Assembly (NCBI GenBank): GCA_030824965.1
Contig: JAPJQV010000002.1
Coordinates: 248,001 to 312,000, forward strand
DNA length: 64,000 bases
Direction of reading: 5' to 3'
DNA from: Micavibrio sp.
GTDB taxonomy: Bacteria; Pseudomonadota; Alphaproteobacteria; Micavibrionales; Micavibrionaceae
Part shown: positions 23,718 through 31,741 of the stretch, piece by piece
How positions within the stretch are numbered: the stretch's first letter is position 1
Layout of the letters: each line of letters opens with the position of its first letter
Notes under the pieces: model-generated
Seen by the model: the letters and a program-made list of their open reading frames with translations, nothing else
Databases searched by the model: none
Told to the model about the DNA's origin: nothing
Position numbers and translations under genes: made by a program

Positions 23718-25375
23718 CAGGTAACGACTTCCAGCAACTTGCCCGCCGCCGCTCTTGCTTCCTTGGTGATTTCGCTTCCCGATAACATGCGGGCAATTTC
23801 TTCCTGACGGTCTTTATCTTTCAAGGCGATGATAGATGTCTTCGCGTCTTTCTTGGAAACAACCCAATGATGGTTCGCCCGTGCCGCAACTTGCGGTGAG
23901 TGAGTGACAACCAATACCTGATGCCGTTCGGCAAGACGAGCCAGACGTTCACCGACCGCACTTGCCGTTGCCCCACCGATGCCGGTGTCAATCTCATCAA
24001 ATACATAAGTTGCAGCCTGCGTTGCCGCTTCCGCAAGAACTACTTTAAGCGCCAGCATAAACCGCGCCATTTCACCGCCGGAAGCAATCTTGTTCAAAGG
24101 CGCCGGCTCGGCATTATCATTCGTTGTGACCAAAAAGGCCACAGTATCGTATCCGTTTGGACCCCATAAATTTTCCTCTTTCTGTCCGATGATGGAAGTC
24201 TGGAAACGCGCCTTCTCCATCTTAAGCGGCGCTAGCTCTTTATTAACGAGCTTGTCGAGTTTGCCGGAAACGGACACACGTTTGCCATGGAGTTTTTCGG
24301 CTTGTATCAGATAAGCGGATTTCGCTTTGATGATTTCTTTCTCCAGATCGCCGATCACATGATCCTGATGATCCATGAGTTTCAGCTTGGAGGAGAAATC
24401 TTCGTAAAGCTTCGGCAAATCTTCCGTCTGGCAATGATGTTTACGCGCCTGGGCGCGGAGCGCGTAAAGGCGGTCTTCGATGCTTTCGAGATCATGGTCC
24501 GAATTGTCGACCGAATGCATCAGGGTTGAAATGCTTCTATGGGCTTTCTGGATTTCTTGCGAGGCGCGATCCAGTATTTCAAGCGTCAGCCTGGTTTCTT
24601 CTTCGCCAACTTTATCGGCGACCTTATTCAAAGCCTTCCATGCTTGGGCAATCTTCGCATCGGAGCCTTCTTCGCCCGCCAAGGCTTCTTCAGCAAAAGT
24701 AATAGCCTGAATGATCGTATCGCGGTTTTGCAGCTTTTGGCGAAGTCCGATCAGTTCTTCCTCTTCTCCTGACTGTGGGTTAAGTTTTTCCAGATCCTTG
24801 ACGCTGTCGCGCAGCCACGCTTCGTTCATTGCCGCTTTTTCAGCTTCCAGCTTCGCCTGTTCAAGACGATTAATCGCGTCACGCCATAGCTGGTAAGCAG
24901 AAGCGACAGGCTTTACATCAACGCCAGCATAATCATCCAAGACCTGACGGTGTAAGGAAGGGTTGAGCAAACCATAGGTTTCGAACTGGCCATGAATATC
25001 GACCAGGGTTTCACCGAGTGCTTTCAAAAGGCCGATGCTGACAGGTTCGTCATTGATAAAGGCTTTACTGCGACCGTCGCTGGCGAGGGTGCGGCGCAGG
25101 ATCAATGTAGATGTGACCTCTAGATCCTGTTCTTTCAATACAGCGTTTGCCGGATGAGACTCGGGAAGTTCGAATTCTGCCGTTACTGACGCGGACTCGG
25201 TTCCCCTCCGGACAAGTGAGCTGTCTGCTCTCGATCCCATCGCGAGGCCCAGCGAGTCCAGAAGAATGGATTTACCCGCGCCTGTTTCACCCGTGAGCGC
25301 AGATAAACCTTTATTAAAATCGAGCGATAATTGTTCGATCAGAACGACATTCTTGATATGGAGGGATTTCAGCAT
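23717..25375 (-). CDS. recN: DNA repair protein RecN
   Basis: An SMC-like ATPase acting in double-strand break repair. It has 552 residues. Walker A is GETGAGKS (about 29-36) after LIEQLSLDFNKGLSAL, the coiled-coil arms span about 155-370 with charged heptads, the ABC signature region is NKIASGGEMARFMLALK and Walker B is TYVFDEIDTGIGG. It lies between bamD (19-nt gap) and ligA, a common alphaproteobacterial order. Confidence 0.97.
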   Translation of the reverse strand: MLKSLHIKNVVLIEQLSLDFNKGLSALTGETGAGKSILLDSLGLAMGSRADSSLVRRGTESASVTAEFELPESHPANAVLKEQDLEVTSTLILRRTLASDGRSKAFINDEPVSIGLLKALGETLVDIHGQFETYGLLNPSLHRQVLDDYAGVDVKPVASAYQLWRDAINRLEQAKLEAEKAAMNEAWLRDSVKDLEKLNPQSGEEEELIGLRQKLQNRDTIIQAITFAEEALAGEEGSDAKIAQAWKALNKVADKVGEEETRLTLEILDRASQEIQKAHRSISTLMHSVDNSDHDLESIEDRLYALRAQARKHHCQTEDLPKLYEDFSSKLKLMDHQDHVIGDLEKEIIKAKSAYLIQAEKLHGKRVSVSGKLDKLVNKELAPLKMEKARFQTSIIGQKEENLWGPNGYDTVAFLVTTNDNAEPAPLNKIASGGEMARFMLALKVVLAEAATQAATYVFDEIDTGIGGATASAVGERLARLAERHQVLVVTHSPQVAARANHHWVVSKKDAKTSIIALKDKDRQEEIARMLSGSEITKEARAAAGKLLEVVT

Positions 25376-25394
25376 AGCCCCGCCTTTACTCCGG

Positions 25395-26222
25395 TCAGTC
25401 TTTCAGGAGAGAACCGACGGTACGGTCAAGGAAGCCTTCGTTGTTTTTCAGTTTGGCTTTCTGTGCCGGATCTAAAAGATCGAACGCATCCTGATACCAT
25501 TTGCTGCCGGGATAATTATAACCAAGGACGGCGGCGACACGGGTAGCTTCGTCTTTCAAACCGAGAATCGTATAGGCCTCGACAAGGCGCAGCAAAGCTT
25601 CGGGCGTATGCGTAGTCGTCTGGTAATTCTTGATAACGATCGTAAAGCGGCCAATCGCAGCATTGATTTCGTTATTCTTGAGATAATAACGCCCGATCTC
25701 CATTTCCTTGCCAGCCAGGTGATCGAGTGCAAGATCACGTTTCAGCTCGGCATCACGGCGATATTTACTATCGGGAAAGCGGTCGATAACGACATTAAGA
25801 GCGGTCAGCGCATCTTTCGTCATCGCCTGATCACGGGCGACGTCGGTGATCTGTTCGTAATAGCACATGGCTTTCAAGTAATAAGCATAATCGATTTGCT
25901 CATGTCCCGGGTGAAGCTCGATAAAACGGTCAAGGGCGATAATCGCTTCGTCATAGCGCAAATTCTCATAGGCTGACTCTGCAGATTTGATCTGGGCTCG
26001 CGTGGCAAAATCCGAATAAGGATGCTGACGCTCAACCTCGTCAAAGAGGCGTCCGGCTTTTTGGTATTCTTCATTCTTGTAAGCAGCCATTGCCTCATTA
26101 TAGATCTGCTCGGCAGGGCGTTCTTTCTGAAGAGCTAGCGTTTCAGGATCGACACGCTTTTCATTTGAACAGGCGGCCAGGGATAAAAGGGAAACGGAGG
26201 CAAAAAGAGCAAGTTTTTTCAT
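25395..26222 (-). CDS. bamD: outer membrane protein assembly factor BamD
   Basis: An essential lipoprotein of the BAM complex that feeds outer membrane proteins into BamA. It has 275 residues. The signal peptide ends in the lipobox LAAC with the lipidated Cys18. The mature part is a run of TPR-like helices beginning AEQIYNEAMAAYKNEEYQKAGRLFDEVERQHPYS (broken here at YNEAMAAYKNEEYQKAGRLF), as in ComL/YfiO. Position between lpxC and recN is the standard order. Confidence 0.95.
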   Translation of the reverse strand: MKKLALFASVSLLSLAACSNEKRVDPETLALQKERPAEQIYNEAMAAYKNEEYQKAGRLFDEVERQHPYSDFATRAQIKSAESAYENLRYDEAIIALDRFIELHPGHEQIDYAYYLKAMCYYEQITDVARDQAMTKDALTALNVVIDRFPDSKYRRDAELKRDLALDHLAGKEMEIGRYYLKNNEINAAIGRFTIVIKNYQTTTHTPEALLRLVEAYTILGLKDEATRVAAVLGYNYPGSKWYQDAFDLLDPAQKAKLKNNEGFLDRTVGSLLKD

Positions 26223-26295
26223 GCTTTTTATGTAGCACGGAGTAACGGAAAATCGAATATCATTTATGGAGAAACAAGGGGTTTTCCGCCTTGTT

Positions 26296-27264
26296 TTAAG
26301 CCGCTGCCGAAAGTTGGGCTTTCATAGCCTGAACAGGAACCAGATCGCTGACCGCCGCGTCGATATCGATATACAGGTCCATCGTCGTCCAGGCGTCGCT
26401 TTGCGCAAACAAGGCATGCAGGATCTTATTGTTCATGGCGTGACCGGCCTTGAAACCTTCATAAAGGCCGATAATAGGCGCGCCGGCAAGGTATAAGTCG
26501 CCGACAGCATCCAAAAGTTTGTGACGGGCGAATTCGTCCTGATAACGCAAACCGTCTTTATTCATGACGCTTTCTCTATCGAGAACGATGGCGTTTTCCA
26601 TCGAGCCGCCCAGCGCCAGACCCATGGCACGTAGTGCCTGAACTTCTTCCATAAAACCGAAAGTGCGGGCATCCGAAACATCGGTCAGGAAATGACCGTT
26701 CAGCATTTCGATTTCATAAGATTGCTTGCCGATTGAAGGATGAGCGAATTCGATAACGGATTTGAACTTCGAACCGATAGCTGGCTTCAATACAACGCGC
26801 TTGTCGCCGTCTTCGATCACGACTTCCTTGAGGATTTTAATAGCTTTGCGTGGTGCGGTTTGCGTTTTCAAACCGGCTTTCTGAATGGCTTTGACAAAAG
26901 GCTCGGAAGAACCGTCCATGATCGGCACTTCAGGTCCGTCAAGTTCGATAACCGCGTTATCGACGCCACAGGCGCGAAGTGCGGCCATTAGATGTTCAAC
27001 TGTGCCAACGGTAACGCCAGCGTCATTGCCGACTACTGTGCAAAGACGCGTATCGACGACGCGGTTCCATTTACCCTGAATTGTATTATCGCGGTCCGAA
27101 ACATCGGTACGAACAAAGACAATACCGGAATCGATAGCAGCGGTTTTAATTTTGAGCGATGTTTCCGCGCCAGAGTGAAGACCTACACCGGAGAGAGCGG
27201 CGGTTTTGGACATTGTATGTTGCATGTGCTTCAAGTCTTTCGGCGGGGCTTTAAATTTAATCAT
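26296..27264 (-). CDS. lpxC: UDP-3-O-acyl-N-acetylglucosamine deacetylase
   Basis: The committed zinc-dependent step of lipid A synthesis, acting in the cytoplasm. It has 322 residues. Zinc ligands are His91 (GTVEHLMAAL), His248 and Asp252 (RHKLLDAVGD); the general-acid His275 is in KAGHAMNNK. The N-terminal two-layer fold begins TAALSGVGLHSG. The first 13 residues are unusual and a start at Met14 (QHTMSK) is possible; neither has a strong ribosome site. An imperfect-length intergenic region with an inverted repeat lies upstream, and ftsZ ends in a strong terminator, so lpxC has its own promoter. Confidence 0.97.
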   Translation of the reverse strand: MIKFKAPPKDLKHMQHTMSKTAALSGVGLHSGAETSLKIKTAAIDSGIVFVRTDVSDRDNTIQGKWNRVVDTRLCTVVGNDAGVTVGTVEHLMAALRACGVDNAVIELDGPEVPIMDGSSEPFVKAIQKAGLKTQTAPRKAIKILKEVVIEDGDKRVVLKPAIGSKFKSVIEFAHPSIGKQSYEIEMLNGHFLTDVSDARTFGFMEEVQALRAMGLALGGSMENAIVLDRESVMNKDGLRYQDEFARHKLLDAVGDLYLAGAPIIGLYEGFKAGHAMNNKILHALFAQSDAWTTMDLYIDIDAAVSDLVPVQAMKAQLSAAA

Positions 27265-27563
27265 ACTTATGAGCTTAAAATAGAATTTTAGCTTTGATAG
27301 CTCAATTCACGCTTTGTAACGGGGTGTTACAGTGATTTTTAACATTGCATAACTCTAATATATGCTTGTTTTTCAAGTATTTAACATAGTCTCCTAGTTC
27401 GATAGGCGGTTTTTTAAGTATTTTTTACCACGAAGATTATCAAAATAGGATGGAAGAAGAGGTCCCCGCCGGATTTTAAACCTTGGAGATAGCCGAAGAC
27501 GGCGTGGCTTTTCAGGATAAAGCCTAACGATAGAAGCATGATGGCATTTGGACATTTATTCAA
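27265..27563 (-). promoter_or_regulatory. lpxC upstream region with a TGTAAC-N5-GTTACA inverted repeat
   Basis: This gene-free stretch of about 300 nt lies between lpxC and the ftsZ terminator. Its clearest element is a perfect 6-bp inverted repeat, TGTAAC-GGGGT-GTTACA (27315-27331), 51 nt upstream of the lpxC start, shaped like an operator for a dimeric regulator. The rest is A+T-rich with no convincing RNA gene or small ORF. Exact promoter boxes cannot be assigned by eye. Confidence 0.35.
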
Positions 27564-27592
27564 TAAAAAACCCGCCTTTTGGCGGGTTTCTA
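27564..27592 (-). terminator. rho-independent terminator of ftsZ
   Basis: On the minus strand AAACCCGCC-AAAA-GGCGGGTTT followed by a T-run forms a strong stem starting 3 nt after the ftsZ stop. It cuts ftsZ off from lpxC. Confidence 0.9.
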
Positions 27593-27594
27593 AC

Positions 27595-29415
27595 TTAATT
27601 TGCTTGTCGTCTAAGGAAGGCCGGGATTTCAAGTTCCGGATCGCCCGATGCCGGCCCTGACGGAGCGTCGATATTCAGGCGACCTTGTGCAGGCATGTCC
27701 GGGGCACGACGTGGCGCGCGTATTTCTGCTTTCGACGCTTCGTATTGTGGCACCTCAACTGCTTGCTCCATACCATCATCGTAATCACGCACAGCAGCGA
27801 TTTCACGACGAATGCCGCTGGTAATACGTTCAAACAAAGAACCCGATTTTTTCTTTTCAGGCGCTTGTGTCTGGATTGGCGCTTGTTGAACTTCCGCCTG
27901 TGGGGCAAAAGACGTCGCTGTCGGCGCAGACCAGCTTTCATTACGATCGCGCCCGGATTCTACAGGTTGCGGCGGAATGAAAGCTCCCTGGATACGCTGG
28001 GCACGAACAGTTTCCTGATCGGCTATCGTATGAAAGCCTTGCGGCTGGACAGACTGCGGCGCGACCGGAGCCTGAACGGTAGCAGGAGTATAAACCTGGG
28101 CCGGCTGAGCCTGCTGGTAGGCATGCTGCTGGACCGGAGCCAGTTCAGCCTGAGCATAAGAAGAGGCCACCGGAGCGGCCGCTACCGCTGCATAAGAAGC
28201 AGAGGCTGCCGGACGTGAAACGGGTTGCGGAGCCGCAGGATATGCAGATGGCGTATAGGCCGGTGCGATATAAGACGGACGCGAAACAGGCGCCGCATAT
28301 CCTTCGGGAGGCTGAACCGAGGCCGTGACAGGCGCTGCCTGAGGCGCAGAAACCACAGGCGTGTTAAGCTTTACGCGCTCAACCGTAGACCCTCCAACCA
28401 TTGCGGACTGACTGGAGGTCCGGAGCTTTTTTTCGGCGACAGCAGCGTCAATCCCCGTCGCAATAACAGAAACGCGGATGGAACCTTCCATCGTATCATC
28501 GAAGCTTGAACCGAAGATGATATTCGCATTGGCATCGACTTCATCGCGGATGCGGTTACAAGCTTCATCGACTTCGAACAAGGTCATGTCATAGCCGCCT
28601 GTAACATTAACGATGACCGCTTTCGCGCCTTTCATCGAAATATCATCCAGAAGCGGATTGGAAATCGCTTTTTCCGCAGCTTCGGTCGCGCGGCGTTCAC
28701 CGGTTGACTCGCCAACGCCCATAACGGCCTTGCCCATTTCCTGCATAACGGAACGGATATCAGCGAAATCAAGATTGATCTGGCCAGGCGTGACGATCAG
28801 GTCGGTCACGCCGCGAACTGCAGATTGCAAAACGCTATCCGCCATTTTAAACGCATCGGCGAAAGTCGTTTTTTCGTTTACGACACGAAACAGATTCTGG
28901 TTCGGAATCACGATCAGCGTGTCGACATAATGTTGCATATCAGAGATGCCTTCTTCGGCCATCTTCATGCGAAGCGAACCTTCGAAGTGGAAAGGCTTGG
29001 TCACAACGCCGACAGTCAGGATACCTTTCTCGCGGCAGGCGCGGGCAATGACCGGCGCTGCGCCCGTTCCGGTCCCACCACCCATACCGGCAGTGATAAA
29101 GACCATATTCGCATGGTCGAGATGTTGCATGACATCATCGAGGGTCTCTTCAGCCGCCGCACGCCCCACTTCAGGCTTTGCTCCGGCACCGAGACCTTCC
29201 GTCAGGCTGGAACCGAGCTGGATTTTTTGATCGGCCAGGTTTCCGCCGATCGCTTGCGCATCGGTATTGCAGACCAGGAAGTCGACGCCCGCCATGTTAG
29301 TCGTAATCATGTTATTGACGGCGTTGCCGCCGGCACCGCCCACACCGACGACGGTGATTTTGGGCGATAGTTTAGTAGAAGCGTGGTTCACGTTGTTCAT
29401 CCTGATGTTGATCAT
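27595..29415 (-). CDS. ftsZ: cell division protein FtsZ
   Basis: A tubulin-like GTPase that forms the division ring. It has 606 residues, long because of an alphaproteobacterial-style linker. The GTPase domain (about 15-335) has GGAGGNAVNNM and the signature GGGTGTG (112-118), plus the T7 region NLDFADIRSVMQEMGKA. From about 345 to 590 the linker is rich in Ala, Pro, Gln and Ser. The last residues DPELEIPAFLRRQAN are the conserved C-terminal peptide that binds FtsA and other partners. The start at 29415 has GGAGG 11 nt upstream; an in-frame Met6 is an alternative. ftsQ and ftsA do not precede it here. Confidence 0.97.
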   Translation of the reverse strand: MINIRMNNVNHASTKLSPKITVVGVGGAGGNAVNNMITTNMAGVDFLVCNTDAQAIGGNLADQKIQLGSSLTEGLGAGAKPEVGRAAAEETLDDVMQHLDHANMVFITAGMGGGTGTGAAPVIARACREKGILTVGVVTKPFHFEGSLRMKMAEEGISDMQHYVDTLIVIPNQNLFRVVNEKTTFADAFKMADSVLQSAVRGVTDLIVTPGQINLDFADIRSVMQEMGKAVMGVGESTGERRATEAAEKAISNPLLDDISMKGAKAVIVNVTGGYDMTLFEVDEACNRIRDEVDANANIIFGSSFDDTMEGSIRVSVIATGIDAAVAEKKLRTSSQSAMVGGSTVERVKLNTPVVSAPQAAPVTASVQPPEGYAAPVSRPSYIAPAYTPSAYPAAPQPVSRPAASASYAAVAAAPVASSYAQAELAPVQQHAYQQAQPAQVYTPATVQAPVAPQSVQPQGFHTIADQETVRAQRIQGAFIPPQPVESGRDRNESWSAPTATSFAPQAEVQQAPIQTQAPEKKKSGSLFERITSGIRREIAAVRDYDDGMEQAVEVPQYEASKAEIRAPRRAPDMPAQGRLNIDAPSGPASGDPELEIPAFLRRQAN

Positions 29416-29793
29416 ATTGAGGCAGACCTCCGAAGTTCAGGCCTAAAGGACGAAATCCCATAGGCTCGTTTTTTGAATTACCCGCGATTGTAGTGCGGAG
29501 TGGAATACTGGGAAGAGGAAAAGTGCTGCGGCAACCGGTACTAATGTGCGAATCAGTTCGACCAGTCTAATCGCAAGATGACTCTCATTGCAAATACTTT
29601 GCCGTAACCGATTCATTTGATTCCACTTTTTTCTTACAGCCGTCCGGAGATGAGCAAAGACAATGCCCGTATAAAGGATTTGTGGATAAATTTGACGTTA
29701 TCAAGGTTGCGGACTAAATTTCAGTGCGAATTCCGACAAACTTGATTTTAACGCTGCGAATCAAAGCTGCAAACCGAACGAACAGGATCGAAA
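29416..29793. other. 378-nt divergent intergenic region, ftsZ / exported protein
   Basis: This stretch between two divergent genes must hold the ftsZ promoter and that of the 323-aa protein. I see a ribosome site for ftsZ (GGAGG at about 29427-29431) but no clear inverted repeat, small ORF, RNA gene or good full-consensus promoter. Its base composition resembles coding DNA, so decayed coding sequence is possible. Confidence 0.4.
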
Positions 29794-30765
29794 ATGAGAC
29801 ATATTCCCCGCAGCACAATTTTAACGGCAGTTGCCTGTACCGTTGTTATCGCGATTGCCTTCAATACCTGGAAAGACGGCAATCATTTTTCATCTATCGA
29901 ACCGACTGCCGGAATTGAAACCGCACAAGCAGCTGAGACATCGCCTGTCCCGGCGCGCCCGCTCTTCAAAAAAGACGACCCGGCCAAAGTGACGACTGTC
30001 GTTGCGGAAACGCCCGACGCCAATGGCGTTAACGGCGCGCCGAGAATATTGAAAACCGATTTGGGTCTTGAAGTATCGCCTTTATGTTTCGAACAGTTAT
30101 TCGGGATAGACGGTCCGAAAGATCCGGTCGATGTGACGACTTGCGAAAGTAAATCCGGCTATAAAAATATAAAAACTGGGATTGATGAAGGACGTTACCG
30201 CAGCCTGTATGAATTTCCATCGGAACCGGACATGCCGGCCGAAACCGGGTTTTCTTCTTATGAACTTCTTGGAGAAACCAAAGCAGGATTGGCCGTCGAG
30301 ACTTACAGTGAAACAGGCGGCACGGGACGTTTCAGCAGCCTTATCCTTGTCACATTGGTCGGCAACACGTTATCGCTCGTCGACCAGATCGCCGGAGGCG
30401 ACCGTTGCAATGGCGGCTTGACCGAAGCGAAAGTTGAAAACGGCGAACTAATCTATTCCCTGAACGCCACACCAGGCGATTTCCCGAGCCTGGCATGGGG
30501 ACAAGACAAAGGGATCAAGGCTTACGAAGATCTGGAAGCCTCTGCCATGAGCTGTTTCGCTACTGTCACTTATAAGGGCAAGGATGTTCAAAGGATCTCA
30601 TTCAATCCAGAAGCTGGAAAACAAGGTGAGGACTGGACAAGCCAATATCCGATGCAAGCCTGTTTTAATAAGGAATTTTCCAAGACCAAGCCCGAATTAT
30701 CGGCACCGGAATTTAAAAATTTCATGGACGGATTTTATGCGGCCTGTGTTGCACCTAAAAAATAA
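29794..30765 (+). CDS. exported protein of unknown function (323 aa)
   Basis: I do not recognise this family. The N-terminus MRHIPRSTILTAVACTVVIAI is a signal peptide or membrane anchor (hydrophobic 9-24), followed by an Ala/Pro/Thr-rich linker to about residue 90 and then a compact domain. The domain contains five or more cysteines (LCFEQLFG, VTTCESKSG, DRCNGG, MSCFATV, QACFNKE, AACVAPKK), which suggests disulfides in the periplasm. The central part SSLILVTLVGNTLSLVDQIAGGDRCNGG resembles a substrate-binding beta fold but carries no catalytic motif I can name. It is divergent from ftsZ and upstream of the DUF6766-like gene. Confidence 0.75.
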   Translation: MRHIPRSTILTAVACTVVIAIAFNTWKDGNHFSSIEPTAGIETAQAAETSPVPARPLFKKDDPAKVTTVVAETPDANGVNGAPRILKTDLGLEVSPLCFEQLFGIDGPKDPVDVTTCESKSGYKNIKTGIDEGRYRSLYEFPSEPDMPAETGFSSYELLGETKAGLAVETYSETGGTGRFSSLILVTLVGNTLSLVDQIAGGDRCNGGLTEAKVENGELIYSLNATPGDFPSLAWGQDKGIKAYEDLEASAMSCFATVTYKGKDVQRISFNPEAGKQGEDWTSQYPMQACFNKEFSKTKPELSAPEFKNFMDGFYAACVAPKK

Positions 30766-30823
30766 GAAACTTTCTTGCGAGCTTTCGATTGGTTGTCCGG
30801 TTCAAACAAGTGAAAGTTTTATT

Positions 30824-31228
30824 ATGAAAGACTCAATTTTTAAAAATTACGGATTTTTCTGGGTCACAGGGTTTCTTTTCCTTTTCTCTCTGGCTGGGCA
30901 CTGGATTTTCGGCTGGTACGCCTATATCGACGAGCAACAGGCCCTCAACCAACCTATCGAAGTTGGCGGATACAGCATTGAAATGCTACGTGACACGTTT
31001 GAAAATTGGCAATCCGAATTTTTACAACTTATCTGGCAGGTTGCGGGCCTTGCATTACTGCTTCATGTCGGCTCACCCCAGTCGAAAGAAGGCGATGACC
31101 GTGTTGAAGCCAAGATCGATGCCATTCTTCTAAAAGTCGCACCGAATGCAAGGCAGATTATAGAGCGGATCGATAACGCCTATGAAGGACGTCACACCGA
31201 TCCGTACTACAAAGAAAATCTGGAATAA
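30824..31228 (+). CDS. DUF6766-like small membrane protein
   Basis: A 134-residue protein with a membrane segment at about 11-31, a loop, ENWQSEFLQLIWQVAGLALLLHVGSP (about 64-89, second membrane segment) and a charged tail. ENWQSE-[FY]-LQ followed by a helix and GSP-x-SKE is the pattern I associate with DUF6766 proteins, small uncharacterised membrane proteins common near stress genes in alphaproteobacteria. I use the ATG at 30824, because an upstream extension of this frame overlaps the previous gene and is not protein-like. A bidirectional terminator follows directly. Confidence 0.75.
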   Translation: MKDSIFKNYGFFWVTGFLFLFSLAGHWIFGWYAYIDEQQALNQPIEVGGYSIEMLRDTFENWQSEFLQLIWQVAGLALLLHVGSPQSKEGDDRVEAKIDAILLKVAPNARQIIERIDNAYEGRHTDPYYKENLE

Positions 31229-31229
31229 G

Positions 31230-31258
31230 AAAAAGGCCTCCGAAGAGGCCTTTATTTT
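31230..31258. terminator. bidirectional terminator between convergent genes
   Basis: AAAGGCCTC (31232-31240) and GAGGCCTTT (31245-31253) form a perfect 9-bp stem with a 4-nt CGAA loop. A T-run follows on the plus strand and an A-run precedes, so it serves the DUF6766-like gene and the ferritin-like gene. Confidence 0.88.
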
Positions 31259-31718
31259 AAGCGGCTTTTTTATCGTTCTTGGCCGCTTGATCCATCCAGT
31301 CACGATGACGTCGTTCATCAGATAAACCTTTTTCGCAAATCTGGCGTAGTTCCGGCGATAGAAAATCTTTTTTCAGCGCATTCTCATAAGCCATAACAGT
31401 TTCATATTCGTTGGTCTTCATGGCTTTCAAAATCGCGCTGTCATTGCCAACCATATCGGCGATGACGACTTTACCGGCCGTCAGAAGAGATTTCGCGCCG
31501 GCTTCCTGTAATTCCGCGCCAATAGATGTAGCGATACGGGATAAAGCATTGACGTGATCGTAATGATCCTGGCGGAAAGAGGCGATCTGATTGGCAAAGC
31601 TTTTGTCTTCCAGACGCTCGATTGTTTCATCGTAAGCTTCGAGCGCGTTCTGTTCAAGCTTGAGCAAAGCCTCGACCAGATCTTTTTCGTTATTTTGTGT
31701 ACCTGCTAAAGTTACCAT
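31257..31718 (-). CDS. ferritin-like four-helix protein
   Basis: A 153-residue helical protein with the spacing of ferritin-like di-iron sites: Glu22/Glu27 in helix 1 (LEQNALEAYDETI), DHYDH at 51-55, Glu104-Tyr-Glu106 with AYEN at 110-113, and DERRH at 134-138. It resembles the uncharacterised DUF2383/PA2169-type or rubrerythrin-like proteins associated with stress. It has no cysteine centre of rubrerythrin. It lies 23 nt downstream of the dehydrogenase gene and is probably co-transcribed. Metal binding and function are inferred only from residue pattern. Confidence 0.75.
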   Translation of the reverse strand: MVTLAGTQNNEKDLVEALLKLEQNALEAYDETIERLEDKSFANQIASFRQDHYDHVNALSRIATSIGAELQEAGAKSLLTAGKVVIADMVGNDSAILKAMKTNEYETVMAYENALKKDFLSPELRQICEKGLSDERRHRDWMDQAAKNDKKAA

Positions 31719-31741
31719 TTTAGTCTCCTATTAAGTTTAAG

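Noticed and set aside
27414..27632. A 72-codon minus-strand frame between ftsZ and lpxC
   Set aside because: It overlaps the ftsZ 3' end and spans the ftsZ terminator, has no ribosome site, and its hydrophobicity comes from A+T-rich sequence.
30584..30823. N-terminal extension of the DUF6766-like protein to a 214-residue form
   Set aside because: The first 80 residues overlap the upstream gene in another frame and look non-coding. The ATG at 30824 gives the family-like N-terminus.
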